A stretch of 64,000 bases of DNA, from the NCBI GenBank assembly GCA_021209875.1, contig JAGYVD010000003.1, forward strand, positions 4,216,001-4,280,000, in the 5' to 3' direction. Positions 46,136-57,634 of the stretch are shown here, piece after piece (the first letter of the stretch is position 1; each line of letters opens with the position of its first letter). This stretch comes from Rosellinia necatrix. Taxonomy: Eukaryota; Ascomycota; Sordariomycetes; Xylariales; Xylariaceae. A model generated the notes under the pieces. The model was given only the letters and a program-made list of their open reading frames with translations, searched no databases and was not told where the DNA came from. The position numbers and the translations under genes were made by a program.

Positions 46136-46837
46136 GATGCCCGAGGTTTAGCGGGATTGGTGAAGGTGGGATGGGGTCAATGATGGCGGGATCGAAGGTG
46201 GCGTTGCATCGGGCGGGACCTCAGTGGAAGGGGAACTTCAGTGGAAGGGGACCTCAGAGGGAAGGGGACCTCAGAGGGAAGGAACGATTTTGCCCCCCTC
46301 GCCGAGAGGGATTGGAAGGCACTAATTGTTACAACGCAGACTTTTCATGTTACACAGCCGTAGACAAACAGACGCGTGTAGAGAAAGTGGAAGAATTACC
46401 CTTCACTTGGGAGAATTAATTATGGAAGGCGAAGAGAAGGACACGGGATTGCGCTTTGGGAGCTCTGGAGAAGCCACGTTGAAAGCTGACGAATAGTTCA
46501 ACCGCAGCAGCATCATAAGGGTCCCACTTGCAGGGGCCAAGCTTAGGGTATATATTTCCTCTTTGTCGTGAAGCAACATTGACATGCATATTCTATGTAC
46601 AGTCATGTACACTACTTACGGTACATATGCAACTGGGTACTTAGTAGGCAGTAGTTGCTATTAATAGCGCGGGGTAGTACTAAGTACTTACTTTAGGTAT
46701 GTGGCTAAATCGCCCGTGTACCTTTTTTTTTTTGCTACCAGACCCCACAATGGCATTCTTCCCGTACCTCTATCCTGTAGTACAATATCCACCTCCACCT
46801 AGTCGTACATGTATTCACGAGCGTGATGCAACCTCCT
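46136..46837. other. Spacer with a 16-17-base tandem repeat
   Basis: No gene is recognised. About 46,215-46,285 carries four units of GGGGACCTCAGTGGAA or variants. About 46,600-46,690 has TACTTAGTAGGCAG-type motifs. Confidence 0.5.
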
Positions 46838-49616
46838 TCAATCCTCGGCGATATCCTCACAGGTATCCTCACAGGTATCCTCACAGATATCCTCACAGAT
46901 ATCAGTGTTGCTCTGTTGCGTGCTTGGAATGTGATACATCCTTTGTCGTAAAGTCCCGTCCGCATCCAAGTACGTTTCATACATGAACCGCATTCCCAAC
47001 ATGTCATATCGGGCCTCCTTTGCCACCAAGTTAGAGTTGGCCGCCTTCACAAAATCATTTACCACTCTTGATGCCACTTCAAGCAGTCGGCGGGCGTCCG
47101 CACCAGCCTCTGGGCTCTCGGCGCTCTTCATGATATATATGATAGCCCAATGCACCTTGGGCTCCCGCGTAACATATTCCGGGCCGTAGAGCTTAGTCAA
47201 GACAGTGCCGCACGACTCCAGAAGGCGATACATCAACCGCAAGCACTGGCGATGCATGCGCAAGTAAGGGTACATGCCGCCTTCGGACTCGGCTTGGAGC
47301 GCCCAAAAGAGAGGCTTGATGACTTCATCGAGACGCACAGAGCTCTCCTTCGCCTCCTCCTTCGCCTCCTCCTTCGCCTCCTCCTTCGCCTCCTCCACCG
47401 CCCCAGCCGGCCCTCCGTTGCTTAAGTCCTTCTTGTCCTTCTTCTTGTTCTCCTTCTTCCTTTCCTTCTTCTTCTCCTTCTTCCTTTCCTTTTTCTTCTC
47501 CTTCATCTTCTCATTCATCCTCCTTTTCTTCTTCTTTATAGGTTCCTCGCGTTTCTTGATCAATGGAATCTCAAAGTGGCCGTAGTCATCAGCGGCCCTA
47601 GCACCCGCAGTATCCGGACATCCGGACAAGATGAGCTGGATTGTGTCCTTCACGTATCCTGAAGTAAGGTTGGCTTGGCCATTGTCATCAACATACCATT
47701 TCTTGAACGCGGATAAGATCGGCGTCACATCTTGAACCCCAGACACTATTTGAGCCGCCCTACATCCATCCTTGGCCATTGCTGTGGCCGAGGCTCCCGT
47801 TTGACAACAAAACTTCTTGTAAAATTCCTCGTGCGTCGAGGGCAACTCTTGTCCGCGGTAGAAGATTTTAATAGTCCCAAGAATTCTTGTAACACAGGCC
47901 ATATCAAACCACTCAGTTTTTAGCAACTTCACTTGCCGGAATTTGTTATACAGACGTTGACACACGTGAATTGAACCCCAGGCACCAGCGACATCCAATC
48001 CGATCTCAAGGAATCGGGTAGAGAAGCGGTAGAGAAGGAGGCCACATAGGACGGGTGACATGCAAAAGATTTGACTGCGTGCCTTATCCAATGCTGCGCC
48101 AAGAACACCATCTTGAGTCTGGCCTAACGAATGGTCAAAAAGGTGTTTAATCTCCTCCCTAAGTTCCCGCTCAGTCTGCTGGCTCTTCTCTGGCCCCGCG
48201 GCAAACGCTGGGTTCTCAGAATACTCGACCGGTATCTGGAGCTCGGCGTGTATCGTCCTCGAGTGGGCGACCAAGGTGAAAAAAGGACCCCTAAGATCTT
48301 CCCCGACCACGTGGGTAATGTCAAGAAACACTTGGGCGGCAAATACCGCGTGGAGCGATATCTCGCCCGTCTTGCAGAGCTCCTCGAAGCTGCGGAGGAA
48401 CTCGTCCCTCACAGACCACTCATACGTGTCACGACGCACAATTGAATTAAGGTATGTCAAGAAAGTCCACAGTATCGTCTTATCGTCTTTGTACCTCTCC
48501 CGTCCCGTCCGACTGGGCCGGTCGCTCATGGGATCATAGGGTTCGGGTACGGCCTGGGTTATATTATGTCTTGTGTTATGATCAAGGAGGATGAGAAAGC
48601 CTTCGAGAAATTGGTAGGCGGCGATGAACGAGCTAGTAGCGATATCGTAAGTGTTGAAATCGAGGCTGTCTTTATTCATGGTGCTGAGCTTTTCGGGTAC
48701 ATGGCCGTTTTCTTTGCATTGAAGAGCATAGATTTCCCAGATCATATTACGCACACCTTTTTGGGTGTTTATCGATAACAAGGCTCCATCAATCATCTTC
48801 ATGGCCATGCCGACAGCAGCATCAGTCGTGATTGCGGCTGTAACAAGATCAGAGGTATGGTTTGTATAGTTATGCCAGACCCAGGATAAGCAGTTTCGAG
48901 TGCGGTTCATATCGTCGATGAGGCTCATTAGGGCCATAATCGGGTGCTCACAGGAACTATCAATCTCGGTCCTATAGGAAATGGCATTCCTGTCTTGCGT
49001 CTTCGCGGGTTCCTTCGCTTCTGAGGCGTCATGGGATTTCCGATGTGGCTCGTGGGTGGTAAGATAGGCAAACTTATTGTTCAGGCCATCATTTCTTAAT
49101 TCCTCTTGCGTTTTGTCATGTTCCGATATGAATGGTATCAGTAATTCGCGCACTTCCTTCAGCACTTGAGAGATGTGACGTTAGTAATTATCAAAGAAAA
49201 GATTGCAAACGTCTGAGATTCATCCTCGCGGACGGCAACTACTCACCTCCGAGGAAATATTCGTGTTTTACAATTGAGGCTTCATGGAGGGTCGATCCCT
49301 CGTCTCGGCGGTAGTCCCAAAACTCGGAGCGAATGGAAATGGCGCGGTCGATAGCTGTTCGAAACGTATTTGGCACAGGAACGACATTTGAGACCAGATA
49401 TTTTGCCAGTGGTACGAAGTCCCTGACATTGATGATGTATTCGGACTCAGTATGCATCTTCGCTCCGGCTAGACCAGTCGTCGTTATGCCGCCGGGGTTG
49501 TCAGATCGGGTCCCGTAATAGCCGAAAGACTCGGCCGTGGAGGCAAGCCATGTCGCTACGGAATCCGTATCTTTCTTGTATAAAGAATACATGCTGGACA
49601 TGGAAGAAACATCCAT
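46838..49616 (-). CDS. DUF6604 domain protein of unknown function
   Basis: Exons 49616-49247 and 49164-46838 join in phase to 898 residues. The start, SSMYSLYKKDTDSVATWLASTAESFGY, is the characteristic opening of fungal DUF6604 proteins (Y-K-x-D-T-x-x-V-A-x-W-L-A). The rest is a long helical region, with a Lys-rich tract (about residues 695-725, KKKER-type units), an Ala-Glu-Lys repeat (EEAKEEAKEEAKEEAK, near 745) and a C-terminal CEDI/CEDT repeat (four CED units in the last 15 residues). These proteins are common and highly expanded in filamentous fungi but have no known function. No catalytic motif or membrane segment is visible. Confidence 0.8.
46845..46905 (-). repeat. 12-base coding repeat at the end of the DUF6604 gene
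   Basis: Four tandem TATCCTCACAGG/TATCCTCACAGA units on the plus strand encode the alternating CEDI/CEDT repeat at the C-terminus in the minus frame. Confidence 0.85.
47350..47520 (-). repeat. Coding low-complexity tracts (KEEA and KKKER repeats)
   Basis: A 12-base unit (CTCCTTCGCCTC on plus) encodes the EEAK repeat, and a CTTCTTC-rich segment encodes the lysine-rich tract. Both lie within the DUF6604 frame and preserve it. Confidence 0.8.
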
Positions 49617-50479
49617 TTTTGAAAGGGTCTGGCAAATTGCCGAACACGCGCTCTGCGTAGGTGACTGTTAATGATCTCGAAGGTTATGTTGAGTGATCAG
49701 GTTACAAGTGGAACGGACGAAGGACTTTATGGTTGGTGCCGATGAGTATCATGGGCACACAAAATTTCAAAAAGACAAGGCACACAAAGGCACAAGAGAC
49801 GTAGTTACTAGGTAGGTAGTCTAGGTCGATATACTACTAAGTAAGGGGAAGGGGGTCAGGTACCTAAGGTGAATGCCGTAAACAGTTGATGTGTGGCTAG
49901 GTGGGACCGTTCAGTAGTTACCTTCAGTAGGCAACTGCTTCGATCCTGTATATAATGGCGGCGCACTACCTGCTTATATACATAGGTACTTCAAGTATAA
50001 ACAAAGTGTGGTGCACCATATTGTGGAAGTTACATGTACCTTCCACTTCCATGGGCTGGGGGCGACGGCCGGCATTCACCTCCAGGATGTGTTTTGCTAC
50101 TTGTGTTTACTAGTAGCACAGGGCACTTAACCATCTAGTAACCGCGAGAATTAACGTCAAGTGAAGCCTGGAGTGGGACCATTTATCATTACCAAGGAAC
50201 CCGCATGGATACACACAGCCTGGAGTTGGAAGTTAGTTGACCCTGACTTGTGTAACAAGGGCATTGGGATGTGATACTATTACGTGGCCTATTGGGGCAT
50301 GATTGTATGTATACACGTTATTCTTCTATCTTCGATTCTAATTTTAAACTGAATTAACAGCAATACATACTATCCAATTACACAATGAGATGTCCTTTAC
50401 TGCGTGAATAAGCCCCAACTAAAGACTGATTGCTCCTTCGATTCAGCCTTATACAATATCAACTTGGGACTTGATCACC
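49617..50479. other. Spacer between DUF6604 and glycosyltransferase genes
   Basis: No gene is seen. Motif clusters ACTAGGTAGGTAG at about 49,805 and GGTACCTAAGG at about 49,860. Confidence 0.45.
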
Positions 50480-51744
50480 CTATGGCTCCAGTACTCCCTT
50501 CCTGAACGTTACAGCCGGTCTCTTAGGCTCCACAATGAACATTTCCTTTTTGACCTGCTTGAAGTGAGTCGGGATGTACCTCAACAGCTCTCCGAAGGTT
50601 CCCGGTTCGTCGTCTTTTCCTAGATTCTCTGGTCGGTTCCACAGGGTCCCGAGGGAAACCCAGTCTACCATGCCCTTAATGGTTCCAATCTTCATCATTG
50701 ATGACTCGGTCAGCTGGTTCCAGACCGTCTGCTCCGCCTCTCGATACTCGGGCGAATCCTTTGGTCCGTCGCGCTTCATCGCGAACAGGTCGAATAGCTT
50801 CGGGCCCTTAGTCAAAACGTGGGCCTTCAACTCGGAGTCGTAAAAGGGACCCATCAGCTCCTTCATGGAGTCGAGCCACATCACATTATTGACCCAGTAA
50901 TCCGCACCGGAGAAGCCCTCCCCGTCGTCCTCGAGCATGCACACGCGCCTCCAGCAGACCATCTGCAGCCCGTACTCAGCCACCTTCTCGGGCGGCGCCG
51001 TCAAGCCGAAGCCCTCGCCCATCTCGGCCAGCACGTTCTCTAGGAAGTAAGGTACGAATGGCGCCAGGATCGGATGGTTTGCCAGCCCGTCCGGGTTGGT
51101 CCGGCCCTCCCATACGTGCATGAAAATATCGTGCCTGTGATCAGTGAGCATCTAAGCCGTAAACAGGAGCGGTATTGCATCGGATTCGCGTACCATCGCT
51201 TGATAAAGGGGTCGTGCTTTCGTGCGGCCAAGAAGCAATTCAGCAGATTGCCGGCGACGACCGGGACGGCCACACGCAACGGAGACGCGGGATCCTCGAG
51301 CTTGTCCCAGCAGATGTCGTCCATGCTTCTCATAAAGAAGGTGCTGCTATCTACCCATGCACCTCCGTAGTCGTAAAGACAGGCCCCCCGGAGGAAATCG
51401 GCGCTGTGGGGACCCGCGTGGCTTCCGTTCATGGTCTGCTTGTAGAAAGCCTCGGGCAGCCCCGTCGGGATGTACTTGCCGGCGTAGTTGGGAGACTCTT
51501 TGTCGCTGTCGAGAACGCGGATAGTCCATTCCGGCCCACAGATGCGAGCCCAGCTAATCACATTGCGTCGGCACCATGCTGGCATGCCCTTGACACCGCT
51601 GTCCCAAAACGTCCAGATGTTCTTCTCGGACGTGACGGGTTGGAATTCGTAGTAAGTGCGAAGTATCTCCTCGTCCGTCCTCTTCTCCTGAGACTCATAG
51701 GGCTCGAATTGGTCCCGATACTTGGCGGGGATTTGGATACTCAT
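50480..51744 (-). CDS. Caps_synth / GT32-like glycosyltransferase
   Basis: Exons 51744-51194 and 51134-50480 give 401 residues. Family marks are NIWTFWDSGVKGMPAWCRRNVISW, WTIRVLDSDKESPNYAGKYIP, ADFLRGACLYDYGGAWVDSS (the acidic site following the GG pair) and the later DYWVNNVMWLDSMKELM. The arrangement matches Pfam Caps_synth (PF05704), a GT32-related glycosyltransferase group found in bacterial capsule loci and in fungi. The first ATG of the open frame (51825) is 27 codons upstream; the start at 51744 (MSIQIPAKYRDQ) was chosen because the protein then begins as family members do. No signal peptide is evident. Donor and acceptor are unknown. Confidence 0.85.
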
Positions 51745-53014
51745 GGCGACGGAATGAGATTGAGGAGTGAAATTTGGAATATTAACTTGGTGCTCGGGGT
51801 GAGATACTGAGATGGTAGAGAACAAGAGTTGAATGCCAAAGGGCGTAAGGTACTTATATATTGTTGTCTGTGTCTAAGATATAGAATGCTAGGCTAGATA
51901 GGAGGCTCGTGGCGGGATAGAACGACGTTTATAAACTCATCACCGGCAACCCAACTCAATACCCCCGATGAGCTCAACACCCTCGCAGATTCCCAGGCAC
52001 GCCCGGGAACCCGATTCGCCGTCGGAATCGGGAGGTTGTAGGATACCGACATATCCACTGACGAGACGCACAGGCCTGGAGAGATGCAAGGGCGTTGAAC
52101 GTTGGGCGAAGGTTATCAGCAGAAGGTATTGGCAGATAAAGGCCAACCTGGCATTGTCTGGATATCCTCGCCAATGGTGCTGCATGCGACAGACATGGGG
52201 GTAAGTGGCCGCCGAGGCTCCGGACGCCGGTTGATTGGGCCAGCGATAGGCAAGTAAGTAGGTAAGTAAGTAGGTAGGTAGCAGCAGTGATGGGTAAGTA
52301 GTTAGTGAGTATACGACGAAGCTGAAAGGCACGGATATAGTGGTAAGCGAACGCTCTTCGTCCGGTGTTAAGACAAGAGTGCCGCTGAGTAACAATAACG
52401 CCGGGCATCTGCCATGTCGGTAGATAGCTGACAAATCTGTAGAGTTCCCGTTTGGTCGCCGTTGCGAGAGAGAACGTGTACAGTACGTAGAGAGAGAGCG
52501 GCACCTGACAGTCTTCGGATTGGTAGCGGTGTAAGGAGACACCAAGACGGCCGGCCCCACGCCCGGGAAGCAGCACGGATGATTCCATACATACTATAAC
52601 ACTTAATAAGTAACTAACTAGCTTGCAATGCTCCCGATATAACATAGTAGGGAGATGACTAAGAACCGCGCGGGCAATTTGGAGCACCCAGCACCCACCG
52701 CCTTGCCTACACATCGAACGTACTACGGACGTACTACAAACATACTACACGTACGTACCCCATAACTACAGGGAACATTCAAAACACCATGTACATACAC
52801 ATACATAATTCACCTTGACCCAATGTTCCGGATCGGAGCAACCTAGTCACCTAGTGTAGTCGTGTAGGGCTGTTCTGGGGTTGTCTGTCTGTACACTATG
52901 CCATGCACCAAGCAAGCAACTGCAGTACAATACTACAATACAGCAAGCACTACAGGAGGAAAGTAAGTGGCTTGCCGCGCGAAGTGTTGCACTTCAAGTA
53001 GTTGCCACCGTCAT

Positions 53015-53065
53015 GCGTCGTCTGTTGTGCGTCGTCTGTTGTGCGTCGTCTGTTGTGCGTCGTCT
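53015..53065 (+). repeat. 14-base tandem repeat (GCGTCGTCTGTTGT), 3.6 units
   Basis: Three perfect units plus a 9-base partial unit in non-coding DNA. Confidence 0.95.
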
Positions 53066-54879
53066 ACCATGTTAATTATGTATACGAACCAAAGCGGTAA
53101 GCTGGAAACTCGCGACGGTGATGCGAGCTACCGAGCTGGTATTTTCCACACTTTCGTCCGTCTCTCTGCCCGTCCGCACCTCGTCCGCCGACCGACGCGG
53201 ATTAGAAAGAATGCCAAGATGGAATTTCAACGGGGTCTCGTCCAATCGCGGCAGTCGAGCTCACGTACAATTTCACAACGGCTCCTCCCGAGACACGCTT
53301 GCAGGTACCCGCCTCAAGATGAAGCTTAGCTCCGACCGAAGGTGTTTCTTTTCCCCTATGTATGCGGCGCTATGTATATGTGAATATCCCTGGTTGATGC
53401 CCGGAGGAGCCAGATATCGATGTTCCTACGGATACACTTTCACGAAATCGAGGCCGGTGCGCATTCAGGTCGACAGGCGTTTTTATCCTAACCCCACTAG
53501 AAATATTAATATTCGGTCGATAGTGTCTACAGAGGCAACGCTGCTTATTTCTATACTTCTTGGTTTCCAATCCCGTTTCTCCCGAGATGTGGGTGGAGGG
53601 CCCAACGATCTTACACCGTTCCAGGACATCTCATAATCACGCAAGAACCACTTCATATGACGAAACATCCCAAGGCATGGCCCCAGATGCCACGTTGGAC
53701 TCAAGGTAGCTAAAGAATGTCGGGAGGCAAGGGTTCGCGTCAGCAAGCTGCCAATTGACCGATCCCCGACTATTTTCTAGGTAGTAGGATGAGAAAACAT
53801 CAGCCAGTGCCTATCTATGCACATCATCAAACTCACCCAAATAATAAAGAATTTAAGCTTAAAATGGGGACACGGTGATTGTCCCGAAAAAGAACCCCGG
53901 CACTAGATAGTTAGTGCACCGGCTAAAACAAAAACCTAATTGCCTTGGGTTAAGTAGATACCTACCTAATGGTCATTGGTAAGTCAGAACGGAGGAGGAT
54001 ACTTACCTACAGACATCCATTACATATGTACCTAGGGACAACTACAACCTCAATACCGCTCCTGTGGTCACCACTCCACATCCCCTATAAATTCATATCA
54101 TTATCATTACACTATGTCTGCCGCCTACGTGCATACATGCGTACGCACGCACATGCGCGCCTAGGTATCTGTTAATCTATCTATCGAAACGAGTTTACGT
54201 CGCATTGCACACCTCCACTAGGGTCCATCAACAAGGGTACTACTATTAGTCTATCGTACCGTAAACCACTGGGTGGAGTATACCTATACAAGTGTGTACT
54301 ACATTGACCCTAGGGCTCGGAATTTTAGTTCGTACCGATCGGACAATTGATGAATGGCGAGTCTTCCGAGCTCGGTAAAAATTTTAAATTATGTGGTATA
54401 CTGTCGACATTGTCTTCTCGACCTAGTGTATTTACCCTCTAGTTACCGGCTATCCCTTTTAGGATGTATGAAACTTCACCGACATCCCCATAGAAACTAA
54501 GCCCTTCTCCTTTTATCTCCGCCCTTAGCTAAGGCGGGCCAACTGAACACACAACGTCGAGGGACGTAAGGCACCATACCGCTGAGGAGAATGTGAACGA
54601 AATCTCTTGCCTCCGACAGAAACGACCGAGGACACCAGATGCCTACATGCGCTTTCTCTAATGTAATCCAGGTCACGGTCTCCATCTATTTGGCACTTTG
54701 CCCAAAGATGCCCTCTGGCAATACTATCAAGCAGTCCTTATGTATTGTCATCCTAGGTACTCCAATTTCTACCCTCAGCGGCTCTCTGTTTGATCTCTGG
54801 CCTTCACCAGGGTGCGTAATTATCTCTCTAGTTGCCTTTACTACACTTCAATCACTTAGTTTTATTATCCTGTTATCCC

Positions 54880-55500
54880 AGTTTTGGAAAATCGCGTCTT
54901 TTTTTCCGGGCTTTACCCCAGCTTGGATCCGGATGACACCATCTACTAGCAGCGGCAGGTTAATATTCTCACCAATTCTTCATCCGCCGGTTCCAAACCT
55001 TCCTTGTTCTTTCGTCATTCACGAGGCCAGCGCTAGTTATGAAGAAATGGCATTGTAGCTTTTACTGTGGCCTTCTGCACTGGTTCTTTGTGTTTGCCCC
55101 TATTACGGTCGGCTATAGTCGTCTTCCGTTTGTCATCCCAGTCAAGCTCCTACAAAAAAGGGTACGTGATACTGGCAAGTCATTTTACATACAACTAGGT
55201 TTAAAAGCTACCTATCTCTTAAACCAGGCCCTATTCTAATTAGAGACGTTGGAGGTATTCCTACAGGAACGCATTTGGGTAGATTAGTCACCTTTTATCA
55301 ATCTCAAGGTATCGAAGGTATTGCTTACACCTTCAACCCCTCCCCTAAAATTCTTTTTTTACTCGTAAATCTGTTTTATACGATCTTCTCCCTTGCGGTA
55401 TCTCGATTTCGTAAGGGAAACCATATCACCTACGTCGGGGGGGGAGGATTTGAACATGAACACCTACTAGTAGGCTATCTGGTTGCATCAATTCTAACAC
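54880..55500 (-). pseudogene. Degenerate coding relic, RIP-like stop pattern
   Basis: One minus-strand frame reads as coherent protein (for example ITYPF, ELDWDDKRKTTIADRNRGKH, KEPVQKATVKATMPFLHN, RKNKEGLEPADEELVRIL, CKQYLRYLEIDKR, YEIEIPQGRRSYKTDLRVK) interrupted by about 15 in-frame stops. Nearly all stops are TAG, TAA or TGA at positions that C-to-T change of CAG, CAA or CGA would explain. The interrupted residues are of Gln/Arg type by context. That pattern is expected after repeat-induced point mutation of a multicopy element. The parent protein was not identified. Confidence applies to the relic, not its identity. Confidence 0.6.
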
Positions 55501-56227
55501 CAGTAGAAACTTCGGTAATCATAACAGGAGTGAAAAAAAGGCTTATCTGGTCTCCAGATACATTAAGCTTTTTTGTGCCTCGGGCGGGAGGTCTAGATAT
55601 TTGTGGGCATGGCAAATAATGCAATGTCGTGCCCTATTTAGCAGTGCATCATAACGGTTTTGTTCAAGAGTTGCCGACTTACTTAGCAACGGCATCTTTA
55701 TGTTCACTGCGGAAGAATTCTTTTTGTTCTGGTAGCATATCAAAATGTCAGACCCGATCGCTGGGTTGGGCGTGACATTGGGGAATGAGTGGAGGGGTTT
55801 GGGGGGGATGCATGGCTGTATATGCTGAAAATAACCATACCCGAGACTTGTCTGCAAAGTCTCGAAGTAGCCCTCCCGGCAGGCATTTTCCATGCAGTGC
55901 GACCGAACGATGAAAGCACGCAGCGAAGGTAGGGTCACGGCAGCATGCAGCTTTACACTACATAAAACCACAGCCCTACTATCTTCGGTCGTGGAACCGC
56001 ACTTACGTCAAAGTATAAACCCAATCCCTGGGTTAGGTGAATTACTTCCTAAGTAAGCATTCCAAGATCAACTGATTGGTGGTGCTGCACTGGTGCACAC
56101 GTTGGTCCTGGAATTCAATGTTAGTACCAAACCTGGGTTGCATTAGGTACTTACCTACCCTTAAGGGTACCTACCTAAACTACGGCAGTGCAGTTACACT
56201 AGGTACCCCACCTAGATTAGACGTTAA

Positions 56228-56290
<63 letters not shown>
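56228..56290 (+). repeat. (TAC)21 microsatellite
   Basis: Twenty-one perfect TAC units in non-coding DNA. Confidence 0.97.
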
Positions 56291-56716
56291 ACTAGGTACC
56301 TAGTTACCGTTAGAAGGGAATACCCCACTATCAACACGGATAAGGGCGGGGCTATATTTAGCTAGGCACTTACCTAGGTAGTTTAGGTACTTGAGGCTAG
56401 ACCATCGTGCTAGGGATTACCCAATGCCCAATTGCCGGTCGCTGATTGAGCCCTTCAATGCTGCCATCTTAGCTGATATTAGATTCACTCTAATCACTCG
56501 CGGAATACTATAATTCTTCACGCTACAAGGCGGTAAAAAATGTGATTGAAAACGTAGGAGAATAGGCCTCGGAAGGATGACGTTTCAAGAAATATTGATA
56601 TCAGGTGATCAGCTGAGGAATGAATCTGAGGGATGTTTACTACGCTGCTAATACTTCAAACACAAGACTTTACCACCCTGAGGCTACGTATTCTATACTG
56701 GCCCATGCATCGGGAA

Positions 56717-56746
56717 TATGTATGTATGTATATATGTGTATATATG

Positions 56747-56783
<37 letters not shown>
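56717..56783 (+). repeat. TATG/TA/TG compound microsatellite
   Basis: TATG units run into an uninterrupted TA stretch and then about seven TG units. Confidence 0.95.
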
Positions 56784-56966
56784 TCGTAGTACATTTCTTC
56801 CTTCGCCTTCTCTACTGCCTAGGGTAGATATGCAGGTTAAGAGATTCGTCTACACTACACGGTACGCACATAATCATTAAATCTCATGGCAGACAGGGCC
56901 CGCTCAGCAGCCAGGGTTTAGGAATCAAGGCAAGGCAAACAAGATCAACACCAGGCAGCCCGGCAT

Positions 56967-56993
56967 CGAGGCATCGAGGCATCGAGGCATCTT
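56967..56993 (+). repeat. 9-base GCATCGAGG repeat
   Basis: Three to four tandem GCATCGAGG units in non-coding DNA. Confidence 0.85.
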
Positions 56994-57634
56994 CACATTA
57001 GGGAATCTGTTCGTCCTTTCCCTGGTGCCAAGTGTAGAATAGAGGAACGTGATAGGAGCGCAGAGGGTGGGATTGCAGCAAAACCGATCCTACTGATGCT
57101 ACCTTGGATTTGGAGTACATAAACCGCCAGGGCGGGGGTGTCCTCTGTGTGCCAGAAAATTGAAGTAGGGCTGTTGTCTTTGTTATGAAGGGCGCGCCTG
57201 GTGTGAGCAGTTAGATTCATGTCGAGATACATGCTGGGCTATTATATTTAGTGTGTCCACCCTTCAGCTTTGCTGTCAAGTCAGGGATGCGAGGAACATC
57301 TGTGAGGGAAAAGTTGGAATGAAACACATCGCCGTTCATGTCCCTTTATAGAACACTCTGCAGAATGAGTAATATTGGGGTACAGGGAGTGAGACAGCTG
57401 CAATGTAGGGCCAGATATAGTATTGAGAGTCGGTGCCGATTGTCATGTCGCTTAAGTGAAGGATTCCGTGGCGCTGGGATCGATAGAGGACTGCAGCTTA
57501 CCGTTTATGATGATCACGTACATGTTATCCCTTCACTGCATATATATACGCCAGATGCCCCATAACTTTCTCCATACTAGTATAGTCTTGGACTATACAC
57601 CTTTTCGTTTATCGCATCCCTGACTGTATGAGCC

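Larger units (their letters stand above)
51745..57634. other. Nearly gene-free 5.9-kb accessory region
   Basis: No convincing gene. Contains microsatellites (53,015-53,065; 56,228-56,290; 56,717-56,783; about 56,967-56,993), many TACCTAGGTA-like motifs (52,258-52,285; 53,780; 53,960; 54,030; 56,145-56,380) and a degenerate minus-strand coding relic at 54,880-55,500. Longer open frames on either strand (for example 51,974-52,714 and 53,118-53,636) are products of repeats or composition. Confidence 0.6.

Noticed and set aside
51974..52714. 246-codon minus-strand frame
   Set aside because: It reads through GTAAGTAGG repeats and other spacer sequence; no conserved features or intron structure.
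53118..53636. 172-codon plus-strand frame
   Set aside because: Composition and residues look random; it overlaps an opposite-strand frame of equal quality.
55435..55470. GTTCAAATCC T-arm-like string on the minus strand
   Set aside because: The required T-stem complement is absent and no D or anticodon arm precedes it.
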